55,320 nt of DNA from Iodidimonas nitroreducens (GTDB lineage Bacteria; Pseudomonadota; Alphaproteobacteria; Sphingomonadales; Rhodothalassiaceae). Of the stretch, positions 38,120 through 46,581 are shown piece after piece; positions within the stretch are counted from its first letter, which is position 1; every line of letters starts with the position of its first letter. The translations under genes were made by a program, and so were the position numbers. The DNA is taken from assembly GCF_008579165.1 (NCBI RefSeq), contig NZ_BKCN01000017.1; one strand, written 5' to 3'. The notes below the pieces were generated by a model. The model searched no databases. It was not told the origin of the DNA and was given only the letters and a program-made list of their open reading frames with translations.

Positions 38120-39091
38120 TCACTCATTCAAAGGGGTTTTCGCCATTTGGGCCATCCGGGCCTCAAGGCTTTCTAGGGCGGCTTCGGGCTGGCCGGCATC
38201 AATCATCGGCCAATGGGAAAATTGTGTTCTGATCCATGTTTGCTGGCGTTTGGCATAATGGCGCGTTTGTTTCTGGGCAAGGGCGATGGCCTCGGGTAGA
38301 TCGATTGTTTCCGCAAGATAATCGCCCAAAGGGGGCACGCCCAAAGCTTTCATCACCGGCAAGGCGGGATCAAGGCGCCGGGCCATCAGGGCCTGCACCT
38401 CATCCAAAGCCCCCTGATCCAGCATGTCGTGAAAGCGCATATCGCAGCGCGCATAAAGCACATCGCGCGGCAAATCCAGTGCTGCCAAAGCCAAAGTCTG
38501 CTGTTCATGATCTGCGCTAAGGCATCCCGGCAACCGCCGCGATTGAAAGGCGAGCAGGGATTGCCCGGTGGCCCTGATCACCTCAAAAGCCCGGGCAATC
38601 CGCTGGCTATCCGCCGTTTCCAGCTTTTGCGCCATCGCCGGATCAATCGCATCAAGGGCGCGATGCATGGCTTCGGGGCCACAGGCGGCCATTTCCGCCC
38701 GCACCTCATCCCTGATGGCCTGGGGAATATCCGGCACCGGGGCCAGCCCTTCGATCAATGTCCGCAGATAAAGCCCGGTGCCGCCAACAAAAATAGGCAG
38801 CAAACCCAAATCCCGGGCCCGGGTGACTTCCAATGCCGCCAAGGCATGCCAGCGCGCCGCCGAGCAAAGCTCGGCCCCATCCAGCACGCCATATAAACGA
38901 TGGGGAACATGGGCCGGATCATAACCATCGGCATCCAGATGAGGCTGCGCGCTCAGCACCGGCAGATCGCGATAAATCTGCATGGAATCGGCATTGATCA
39001 CCACGCCGCCATGGCGCTGTGCCAAAGCGGCGGCCAAAGCCGACTTGCCGCTGGCCGTTGGCCCTGCGATAAGGATCGCCGTCACGCTCAC
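38120..39091 (-). CDS. miaA: tRNA dimethylallyltransferase MiaA
   Basis: Prenylates A37 of tRNAs reading UNN codons. About 323 residues from the GTG at 39091 (GTG at 39085 also possible). Motifs: P-loop IAGPTASGKSALAAAL, NADSMQIYRDLPVLSAQP, PIFVGGTGLYLRTLIEGL and the C-terminal QKQTRHYAKRQQTWIR. A longer open frame to 39382 lies inside serB and was rejected. The ribosome site AAAAGGGGA lies in the 18-base spacer shared with the divergent serB. ilvC follows with its start 17 bases beyond the miaA stop. Confidence 0.94.
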   Translation of the reverse strand: MSVTAILIAGPTASGKSALAAALAQRHGGVVINADSMQIYRDLPVLSAQPHLDADGYDPAHVPHRLYGVLDGAELCSAARWHALAALEVTRARDLGLLPIFVGGTGLYLRTLIEGLAPVPDIPQAIRDEVRAEMAACGPEAMHRALDAIDPAMAQKLETADSQRIARAFEVIRATGQSLLAFQSRRLPGCLSADHEQQTLALAALDLPRDVLYARCDMRFHDMLDQGALDEVQALMARRLDPALPVMKALGVPPLGDYLAETIDLPEAIALAQKQTRHYAKRQQTWIRTQFSHWPMIDAGQPEAALESLEARMAQMAKTPLNE

Positions 39092-39109
39092 CGATGGAGT
39101 CCCCTTTTG

Positions 39110-40045
39110 ATGCCCGAAACGAAAGCGAACGCCGCTATTCTTACCCTGATCGCAAAGCCCCGCCAAGGCAAGCTTGCAATGGCTCGCGATCTGGCCCGAA
39201 GCTGCCTTTCTGATCTGGCCACCCCCCTTGATGAAAGCCTGCTGGCCGAACATAGGGCCCTTGATATCGCCTTTCGCTATGATCCCCGGCATCAGGCTCT
39301 GGCAGCCATCCGCAAAAACCTTGATCAGGCCTTTGCCGATCATCCTGATCTCGCCACCGATATCGCCGTGCAAGACGCCCATAATCGGCGCAAATCGCTT
39401 TTAATCGCCGATATGGATTCCACCATGATCACCGTAGAATGTATCGATGAACTGGCGGATTTCGCCGGCATCAAAGACAAAATCGCCCTGATCACCGAAG
39501 CGGCGATGCGCGGCGAGCTTGATTTTGAAGCCGCCCTTCATGAACGGGTGGCTTTGCTGTCGGGCCTTGATGAAGCCACCCTTTTGCGCTGCTATGAAGA
39601 GCGGGTAACCCCCATGAGTGGTGCCGAAACACTGGTGAAAACCATGCGCGCCCATGGGGCCTATTGCCTGCTGGTATCCGGCGGCTTTACTTTTTTCACC
39701 AGCCGGATCGCCCAGCATCTGGGCTTTGACGACCATCGCGCCAATGTGCTGGACATTGAAGGCGGACGGCTGACCGGGCGGGTGCGCCAACCGATCATCG
39801 ATGCCAACAGCAAATTAACCGCTTTAGAAGAAACGGCCAAAAACCGCAAGCTGCACCCATCCCAGATCATGGCGGTGGGGGATGGGGCCAATGATATTCC
39901 CATGATCAAGGCCGCCGGATTGGGCATTGCCTATCATGCCAAGCCCAAAACCGCTGCCGCCGCTGATCTGGCCATCCATCATAATGATCTGAGCGCCCTG
40001 CTTTATATTCAGGGCTATCGCGACAGCGATTTTTATCGCGCCTAA
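39110..40045 (+). CDS. serB: Phosphoserine phosphatase SerB
   Basis: HAD-family enzyme, last step of serine synthesis; 311 residues. N-terminal small domain (ILTLIAKPRQGKLAMARDLA), then the catalytic DxDST motif in IADMDSTMITVECIDELADF (cited to 20), VSGGFTFFTSRIAQHLGF and MAVGDGANDIPMIKAAGLG. ATG at 39110 with GGAG ten bases upstream. It is divergent from miaA, only 18 bases from that gene's start, so each promoter must lie inside the other gene. This pairing is common in alphaproteobacteria. Confidence 0.95.
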   Translation: MPETKANAAILTLIAKPRQGKLAMARDLARSCLSDLATPLDESLLAEHRALDIAFRYDPRHQALAAIRKNLDQAFADHPDLATDIAVQDAHNRRKSLLIADMDSTMITVECIDELADFAGIKDKIALITEAAMRGELDFEAALHERVALLSGLDEATLLRCYEERVTPMSGAETLVKTMRAHGAYCLLVSGGFTFFTSRIAQHLGFDDHRANVLDIEGGRLTGRVRQPIIDANSKLTALEETAKNRKLHPSQIMAVGDGANDIPMIKAAGLGIAYHAKPKTAAAADLAIHHNDLSALLYIQGYRDSDFYRA

Positions 40046-40051
40046 AAGCCC

Positions 40052-40810
40052 TTAATGGAAATAGCTGGCCCCATTGATATCAATGGTCGCCCCGGTGGCA
40101 TGATGGGCCAGCCCCGCGAATAAAAAAGCAATGATATTGCCGATTTCAGCAGGCGGTGCCGCTTCGCCCATGGGGATTTCCGCCAAAGCCGTGGGGGTGC
40201 TTTCAATGCGCGGGGCCACCCGTTCGGTGAGAACCCAGCCCGGCGCGATGCAATAAGCGCGGATGCCATCCTTCGCATAGCCCTTGGCCAAAGAACGGGT
40301 GAGCGCCACCACAGCACCTTTCGATGCGGCATAATGCATGGCATCGGGCAGATCGCCGCGAAAGGCCGCCCGGCTGGCGATATTGATGATCATCCCCGGC
40401 CGCCCTTCCGACTTGAAATGCAAAACCGCCGCGCGGCACAGATCGGCCACCGCCCGCACATTCACCCGCCACACCAGATCCCAATCGGCATCCCATGCCG
40501 CTATCGCATCTTCGGGCCCGCTATAGGGCATGGCGGCGGCATTATTCACGATCCCATCCAGCGCCCCCGCCCATGCCACCGCATCGGCAAACAAGGCCCG
40601 CACGGCATCCTGATCGCCCAGATCGGCCCCCAGCATATGCACCCGCTCAGGGCCATAATCCGCCAAAAGATCGGCGGCTTTTGCCTTATCATGATGATAG
40701 TGCAAAACCAGCCTTGCCCCGGCTTCCAGCAAAACCCGCGCCGAAGCCGCCCCGATCCCTTTCGATGCCCCGGTGATGAGATAGGTTTTTCCCTCAAGCG
40801 TGATCATCAT
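40052..40810 (-). CDS. Short-chain dehydrogenase/reductase
   Basis: About 252 residues, FabG-like. Cofactor motif ITGASKGIGAASA, NNAAAMPYSG, catalytic Tyr/Lys in MHYAASKGAVVALTRSLAKG (cited to 20) and AYCIAPGWVLTERVA. Start ATG at 40810 or 40807. As given, it is in frame with the VOC gene upstream, but this is due to a lost base (see the VOC entry), not a real fusion. Last gene of the cobalamin operon. Substrate unknown; a role in B12 or corrinoid handling is only a suggestion from position. Confidence 0.88.
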   Translation of the reverse strand: MMITLEGKTYLITGASKGIGAASARVLLEAGARLVLHYHHDKAKAADLLADYGPERVHMLGADLGDQDAVRALFADAVAWAGALDGIVNNAAAMPYSGPEDAIAAWDADWDLVWRVNVRAVADLCRAAVLHFKSEGRPGMIINIASRAAFRGDLPDAMHYAASKGAVVALTRSLAKGYAKDGIRAYCIAPGWVLTERVAPRIESTPTALAEIPMGEAAPPAEIGNIIAFLFAGLAHHATGATIDINGASYFH

Positions 40811-41236
40811 CAGCCCCTTTGGCAAAAAGCGGGATGGATCGGCAAAGCTTTTGAATTCAAGGGCATTGCCCGATGGATCGCGCAAAAAGAACGTGCCCTG
40901 CTCGCCGGGCTTCCCCTGAAAACGGATGCGCGGTGCCAGCAGAAAATCCACCCCCGCATCGCCCAACCTGCGGCCCAAAGCCTGCCAATCATCCCATGGC
41001 AAAACGGCCCCGAAATGGCGCACCGGCACGGCATCGCCATCCACGCCATTGCTCCGAACCTCGCCACACTCTTCTGGTCGCAGATGGGCGGTGATCTGAT
41101 GGCCAAAAAAATCGAAATCGATCCAATGGGATGATCGCCTGCCAATGAGGCAGCCCAAAAGGCCGGCATAAAAGTCTTCGGCCTGTGCCAGATCATGCAC
41201 TGGAAAGGCCAGATGAAAGGGGATGTGCTGTGTCAT
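40794..41236 (-). CDS. VOC family protein (stop hidden by frameshift)
   Basis: About 146 residues of the glyoxalase-like family seen widely in proteobacteria: PFHLAFPVHDLAQAEDFYAG, WIDFDFFGHQITAHL, FFLRDPSGNALEFKSFADPS. Metal ligands His, His and Glu are visible in these segments. A run of five A at 40824-40828 should be six: with one more base the end reads DPSRFFAKGADDDHA and stops at TGA 40794-40796, overlapping the SDR start. ATG at 41236 (MTQHIPF), or 41263 if the preceding CxxC phrase is included. Function unknown. Confidence 0.75.
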
Positions 41237-41259
41237 GCGCTGCAATGTGCCAGACCTTT

Positions 41260-42067
41260 TCATCCAGTGCAATCCACACAAAGAGCAGCCCCAAAAGGGC
41301 CGATCTTCAGGCTCGCTGCGCCCCACCGGCACCAGCCAATGCGGGCCGCGCGCCACCCTGATCCCATAGCTGCGCGCCAGATTATGATCATCAAGCACAT
41401 GATCCGCCGCACCTTCGGCAATAATTTGCCCCTCGTGCATCAAAACCAGCCGATCCGCATAGCGCGCTGCCAGATTGAGATCATGCAAAACCACCAGAAC
41501 CCCGCAACCGGCTTTGGCTTCTTCGGCCAATAAATCCATCATGTGAAAGGCATGGGCCGGATCAAGGGCCGCCACCGGCTCATCGGCAAGCAGAAAAGGT
41601 GCCCCCGTGGCCAGGGCCCGCGCCAGCAAAACCCGGGCGCGTTCGCCCGCCGATAAATGCGTGGCCGGGCGATCCGCCAGATGGAGGCAGCCGGTTCTGG
41701 ATAACGCCTGATGAATGGCCTCCCGATCCGCATGGGGGGCGGCTTGAAAAGCATCCAGATGCGGCAAGCGGCCCAAAGCCACCAGCCGTTCCACCGTTAC
41801 CGGCCAATGGATCACCGCATCCTGCCCCAGCCACGCCCGCAGCCGCGCCGCTTTGCGGATCGATGTTGTTGAGGCGCTGACCGGCACATTTTGCGCCCCT
41901 TCACGATAGGGCAAAAGCCCGGCCAGGGCCTTTAACAAGGTGGATTTCCCCGCCCCATTGGGGCCGATCAGGGCCACCAGTTCCCCCGATGAAACGGCCA
42001 GAGACGCCCCCTTAACGATCTTTTGCCCATCGAGGCTGATGCTGATATCGCGCACGGCCAGGGTCAT
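41260..42067 (-). CDS. btuD: Cobalamin ABC transporter ATPase
   Basis: ATPase of the vitamin B12 importer. Walker A IGPNGAGKSTLLKALAGLL, signature THLSAGERARVLLARALATG, Walker B FLLADEPVAALDPAHAF and H-loop VVLHDLNLAARYAD. ATG at 42067 overlaps the btuC stop. The 3' end is uncertain: as given, the frame continues through SEPEDRPFWGCSLCGLHWM into the VOC protein with no stop. If a base is missing near the end, a TGA at 41260-41262 overlapping an ATG would close the gene, which would be normal for this operon. An iron-complex ATPase is possible from sequence alone, but the riboswitch and btuB settle the call. Confidence 0.85.
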
Positions 42068-43074
42068 CGCATCAGCCTTCTGGTGGACCAGATGAGATGG
42101 AGGAACACCGGCGCCCCGATGAGGGCGGTGACCACCCCCAGCTTTAATTCCTGCCCGCCGGGCAACAGCCGCACAAGGCTATCCGCCCCCAAAAGCAGGG
42201 CCGCCCCCCCCAGCGCACTGGGCCATAAAAGCCGCGCCGGATCATAACCCACCCAGGGCCGCAGGATATGCGGCACCACCAGCCCCACAAAGCCGATGGC
42301 CCCCGCCACCGCCACCCCCGCCCCCACGCACAAGGCCGCTCCCAAAGTGACCAGAAGGCGCAGGCGCGCAGGGTTGATGCCCAAAGATTGCGCCGTTTCC
42401 TCGCCCAGAACAAGACCGCGCAAGCCCCGACCCGACAGCAGCAAAAGTGCCATGCCCATAATGATGAACGGTGCGGCCATCATCACATCGCGATGGCTGC
42501 GATCGGCAAAGCTGCCCATCAACCAATGCACCATATCCGCCAGGGCAAAAGGATTGGGCGACAGATTAAGCGCCAGCGCCGTGAGCGCCCCGGCCAGGGC
42601 ATTGATCGCCACCCCCGCCAAAATCAGGCTCAGCACACTGGCATCCCGGCGCGCCAAAACCAAAAGCAAAGCGGTGGCGAGAAAAGCCCCGGTCATCGCC
42701 GCCAAGGGCACCGACAAGGACAAGCCCGCCGCCGAAAAATACAGCGCCAAAACCGCCCCGAACCCGGCACTGGCCGAAACCCCGATCACCCCCGGTTCGG
42801 CCAGAGGATTGCGCAATAAACCCTGCAAAGCCGCCCCCGACAGGCCCAGCGATCCCCCCACCAAAACCGCCAGCAAAGCGCGCGGCAAACGGATCTGCCA
42901 GAAAATCGCCTGCAAAATCCCGTCATCCCCATCAATGGCTTTGAACAGATCCGGTAATCCCAGATCCGCAGGCCCCAAAAACAAGGAAAGGACGAACAGC
43001 ACCAAAACCAATAGGCTCAAAAACAGCCCTAAAGCCCCATGATGCAGGCGAGCGGGGGCAGCTCTCATCATCAT
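42064..43074 (-). CDS. btuC: Cobalamin ABC transporter permease
   Basis: FecCD-family permease of 336 residues with about ten spans. Typical phrases: FWQIRLPRALLAVLVGGSLG, GAALQGLLRNPLAEPGVIGV, LMGSFADRSHRDV and AVAGAIGFVGLVVPHILRPW. ATG at 43074 overlaps the btuF stop (ATGA), and the stop overlaps btuD. Part of the riboswitch-controlled btuBFCD operon. Confidence 0.92.
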   Translation of the reverse strand: MMMRAAPARLHHGALGLFLSLLVLVLFVLSLFLGPADLGLPDLFKAIDGDDGILQAIFWQIRLPRALLAVLVGGSLGLSGAALQGLLRNPLAEPGVIGVSASAGFGAVLALYFSAAGLSLSVPLAAMTGAFLATALLLVLARRDASVLSLILAGVAINALAGALTALALNLSPNPFALADMVHWLMGSFADRSHRDVMMAAPFIIMGMALLLLSGRGLRGLVLGEETAQSLGINPARLRLLVTLGAALCVGAGVAVAGAIGFVGLVVPHILRPWVGYDPARLLWPSALGGAALLLGADSLVRLLPGGQELKLGVVTALIGAPVFLHLIWSTRRLMR

Positions 43075-44016
43075 TGCCCCCCCATTGGCTGCTGGGGCTG
43101 CTGGGGCTGCTGGTCCTTTTGCGCCGAAAGGTCAGCCGCAAGCTGATCGGATTGGATGGCCTGTTGTTGGCGCAGATCCAGGAGGCGCTCCACCGCATCC
43201 ACCAGAAAAAATCCGCCGCAGCCCCAATCCTGTGCGGGCACTTCATAATGCCGGGCCTCGTGCATCAGCTTTTCGGTCAGGGGATGATGGGAAAAGCGCC
43301 AGGCCGCTTGCCAGCCGCGACGTTCATTAAAAAACGAGCTGATCACCACATCCGGCGGCGACAGGGCCAAAGCCTCGATAGATAAATCCGACCAGCCCGA
43401 AACCCCTTGTTGATCAAGGTGATTATCCAATCCCGCAAGGCGCATAACCTCATCGATATAGGTGCCTTTGCCTGCGGTGATGCCCGATGGGGTGATATAT
43501 AGCGCCTGTGGCCGTGGCCCCGGGCCATCGAGCCGGGCGCGGAGCTTCAATGCCCTATCAAGCGCCGTTCGATCTCCGCCAAAAGCGTTTCCGCGCGGGC
43601 TTCGCGGCCCAAAGCCGCCGCCGTGATTTTCAAAGCTTCAAGCCCATGGGTCAGGCTTTCTGAATAGCCGATATCAATCGTTTCGATACCGAAACTTTCA
43701 ATCATTTCCAGTGATTTTAGATGACCAAGTCCGGAATGGATCACCAGATCAGGCGAAGTGCCAGAATTTCCTCGGCCTCGCCCCGATGTTGGGGGATGCC
43801 CGCCATCCGATCCCGTCCCCAGGCATAGGGGGCCCGGGCATCGGGGCTCAGCGCCAGAATATCCTCAGGCGCCGCCAAGGCCAGCAGATAGGCATCCGCA
43901 CAATAATCAAGGCTGATGATACGGGATGGCACAGGCTCCGCCCGGAGCGGCAAGGAAGCCAGCAAAATCAGCCAGATCAGCATCATCCGGGCGGTTATTT
44001 TATGCGCCATCCCCAT
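43071..44016 (-). CDS. btuF: Cobalamin-binding periplasmic protein (two frameshifts)
   Basis: Periplasmic helical-backbone binding protein that hands B12 to BtuCD; about 314 residues when repaired. Signal peptide MMLIWLILLASLPLRA, then RIISLDYCADAYLLALAAPE, PYAWGRDRMAGIPQHRGEAE, WSDLSIEALALSPPDVVISS and GCGGFFLVDAVERLLDLRQQ. Two breaks: near 43756 (one added base gives LALSPDLVIHSG) and in a C-run near 43553 (one added base gives RRLIGALKLRARLDG). The tail is Gln/Pro-rich. ATG at 44016 or 44010. Between btuB and btuC. Confidence 0.85.
43089..43113. repeat. 9-base tandem repeat at the 3' end of btuF
   Basis: Nearly three units of CTGCTGGGG on the plus strand encode a Gln-Gln-Pro repeat (QQPQQPQQP) at the C-terminus of BtuF. 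Low-complexity tail, probably tolerated because it lies outside the binding fold. Confidence 0.75.
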
Positions 44017-44019
44017 CCC

Positions 44020-45971
44020 CTAAAACGCCGCCCTGATACCGGCAAAGGCTCCTAGCCCGGGGGTGTTGAAGCCCAAAACGGTCTGGAAAGATTGATCCAG
44101 CGCATTTTCAAGGCGCGCCACCGCATCCACCCCATCAAACAAACGATAGCGCGCGGCCAAGGTCATCAGCACGAAATCATCGAGCACTACACGCTGTGCG
44201 GGAAAGACTGAAAAATCAAGGTCATCCTGATCGCCATTATATTGTGCCGAAGCGGTGAGGCTGCCGCGCTGGGATAAAAACCGCCATGTGCCTGAAAGGC
44301 TTGCCTGATGGCGGGCCCGCCGCACCTCGCGGCTTTGATCGGGTTCTTCGGCATCAAGCCATGTATAGCTGCCAAAAATTTCCAGATTATCATGGGGTTG
44401 ATAGCGCAGGCTCAGCTCCACGCCCCGGCGATCGCTTTTGCCGATCTGGTTTTCCACCGATGATAAAAAACTGGTGGCATCAAAAACGCTGACGATTTCA
44501 TCGCGCAGGGTGGAAGAAAACCATGTGAGATCGAAAACCAGCTTTTCATCGAGCCATGATTTTTCCAGCCCCAGATCCCAGCCTTTCGCCTTTTCCGGGC
44601 TGAGATTTTCATTGCCGATAAACTGCCCCGGAAAAAAGCCGAAGCGATCAAAAAATGTGGGGTCCGATACCCCTGTGCCAAAGCTGCCATGAAGCCGGAT
44701 AGCGGCAGGCAATTGCCATGAAGCGGTGGAGCGCCAGGTGGTCGCATCCTTGAAATCACCATTCAGATCATGGCGCACACCAAGGGTGAAATAAAGCCCC
44801 GGCCAAACATCACTGCGCATTTCCCCGATGAACGAGCTTTGATCATCTTTCTGATCCTGATTGGATGGATCATCGAGATCGGCATTGATCGATTTGAAAT
44901 CCAGCTCTTCATGCTCGACCGCCAAGGTGACATCGGTGAAGGCAGGGCAAAGCTGCTTTGATAGCCAAATTTCAGCCGCTGGCCTTCAAAGGAATTGGTG
45001 AACTGGCTTTGGGTAAAATTATCGCTGTCGGTATCGGTGAGCGCCGCCCAAACCCTTTGCCGCCAGCGCTCGTCAAACAGATCGAGCCGGGCATCCGCCT
45101 GCCCGTAAAAAGCATCAAACGAGCGGTCGAGATCGGCATCGACGATCTGGCCGGTGGCAAAATCCTGCTGATCGAATTCACTATCCGCCGACACCCGGCG
45201 TAAAACCAGCCCCAAGCGCAACTGATCGGTGGGTTGAGCCTTGATCTTGGCCGAAAGGGTGAGATTTTCATAGCCGTCGCGTTCATCCCCCGATGGGCTG
45301 GCCGACACACCATCCGTATTGAGATAGCCCACCGAAACCGTGGCCCCCAGCCGCTTGGTACCCCCCGCAAAGGTGGTGCCAAGGCGCGCCGTGCCAAAGG
45401 ATCCCCCTTCGGCCAGGGCTTCCATATCGAACCCTTCAACCGGCTCTTTGGTCAGGATGCTGATCACCCCGCCAATGGCTTCCGAGCCATAAAGCGCGCT
45501 TTGCGCCCCCTTGATCACTTCGATCCGCTCGATCCCCGTGGTCAGCACATCGGCGAAATCAAGCTCGAAATTGCCCACCGGATCGGTGGCTTCGATCCCA
45601 TCGATCAGCACCAGGGTCTGGTTTCCCTCGGCCCCACGGATGCGGATCTGGGTCTGGCTGCCCAATGGCCCGGTGGGGCTGACAGACACCCCCGGCACAT
45701 CGCGCAAAATATCCGACAATAATGGAACCTGTCGGGCCTCGATCCGCGCCCCATCAATCACCGAAACCGAAGCCCCAAGCAGATTTTTTGCAACCGGCTC
45801 GCGGGTGCCGGTGATGATCAGTTCCTCAAGAGCAGCCTTTGGTTCATCAGGCTGGGCCATCATCGGATCACGCCCCTCAATCGATAGGGATTCCTGAGCC
45901 AAAAGCGGTTTAGAGGCCAGAACACAGCATAAAACACAGGATGCAAAGGCACCCTTCAACAGTCTTCTCAC
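44020..45971 (-). CDS. btuB: BtuB TonB-dependent cobalamin receptor (frameshifted)
   Basis: Outer-membrane vitamin B12 transporter of about 650 residues. Signal region GAFASCVLCCVLASKPLLAQ; TonB box and plug with LEELIITGTREPVAKNLLGA (cited to 20), RGAEGNQTLVLIDGIEATDP (cited to 20) and KGAQSALYGSEAIGGVISIL (cited to 20); barrel end GLGAFAGIRAAF with terminal Phe. The likely start is GTG at 45971 behind GGGAG; the frame is open to a TTG at 46022 with no ribosome site. The frame breaks near 44940; one added base restores LPFTDVTLAVEHEELDF. First gene after the cobalamin riboswitch. Confidence 0.92.
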
Positions 45972-46326
45972 GGCGAAACTCCCGTTCACGTCATTGCAAA
46001 ACGGGCCACCGGCCAAGATCAATATTGGAATAGAAGGAACATCCCGCGTTGATCCACACCAGCACCCATGATGTCGCCGCTGCGGAAGTCCGCTCCTTAT
46101 GGCTGGTCCCGGCCCAAGGAAGACGACGGGGTGGCAGGTCTCCTGGCTTGCGGGTCATTGGTCTGATGCGCTGCCTTCCCGAAGCGATGACGCTTCAGTG
46201 GCTTATGATGCGCGGACCTTTCCGCTTACAGTTGCGGGCACAGCCGCGGTTTTGAACCGCGTTCCCTTTTGGCCTCCGATCACTCGAAGGCACCACCATA
46301 GCTGACCATAAGCACAAAGCATCCGA
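45972..46326. other. Spacer between ccoS and btuB
   Basis: This 355-base gap is filled mainly by the cobalamin riboswitch at 46128-46300. Between the riboswitch and btuB is a leader in which the expression platform should lie; I did not identify its terminator or sequestering stem with confidence. Confidence 0.7.
46128..46300 (-). ncRNA. Cobalamin (AdoCbl) riboswitch
   Basis: On the minus strand the conserved parts occur in order: GGTGCC at the 5' side, AGGGAA, GCTGTGCCCGCAACTGTAA, the B12 box core AAGCCACTG (complement at 46193-46201), GGGAAGGC, and the closing GATGACCCGCAAGCCAGGAG-type segment with ACCTGCC near 46131. It lies 157 bases before the btuB start. Binding of cobalamin is known to shut off such btuB leaders. 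It should control the whole btuBFCD-VOC-SDR transcript. Confidence 0.95.
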
Positions 46327-46581
46327 TCAGCAAGGGCTATCATCAGGCTTTTTGGCTGCCTCATCAGGGTCGGTTTCTCTGGCGGAATCACTGGCGGAAT
46401 CTCTGGCGGAATCTCTGTCGGAATCTCTGTCGGAATCTGGGCCATCATCATCGAGCAGAATGCGCGCCGCCGCCCCATCGAGATCATCATATTGCCCCGA
46501 GCGCAAAGACCATAAAAAGGCGGCAAGGCCCAGCCCCCCCAAAAACAGCGCGATGGGGATCAAAAATAAAAGAACGCTCAT
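46327..46581 (-). CDS. ccoS: CcoS cbb3 oxidase maturation protein
   Basis: Small membrane protein needed to insert cofactors into cbb3 oxidase. 84 residues: N-terminal helix LLFLIPIALFLGGLGLAAFL followed by WSLRSGQYDDLDGAAARILL, the CcoS signature (Gln-Tyr-Asp-Asp-Leu-Asp). The C-terminal half is an Asp/Ser/Arg repeat made by five 12-base units, unusual for the family. ATG at 46581 overlaps the ccoI end. Last gene of ccoGHIS. Confidence 0.92.
   Translation of the reverse strand: MSVLLFLIPIALFLGGLGLAAFLWSLRSGQYDDLDGAAARILLDDDGPDSDRDSDRDSARDSASDSARETDPDEAAKKPDDSPC
46377..46436. repeat. 12-base tandem repeat in ccoS
   Basis: Five units of CTCTGGCGGAAT or close variants (CACTGGCGGAAT, CTCTGTCGGAAT twice) encode four-residue Asp-Ser-Ala/Asp-Arg repeats. 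The 12-base period keeps the frame. Likely to vary in copy number between strains. Confidence 0.85.

Noticed and set aside
40052..42067. A natural BtuD-VOC-SDR triple fusion
   Set aside because: A single base at the A-run 40824-40828 restores a normal VOC end overlapping the SDR start; with similar indels throughout the window, a fusion is unlikely.
46377..46436. CRISPR-like repeats
   Set aside because: Contiguous 12-base units without spacers, in frame inside ccoS.
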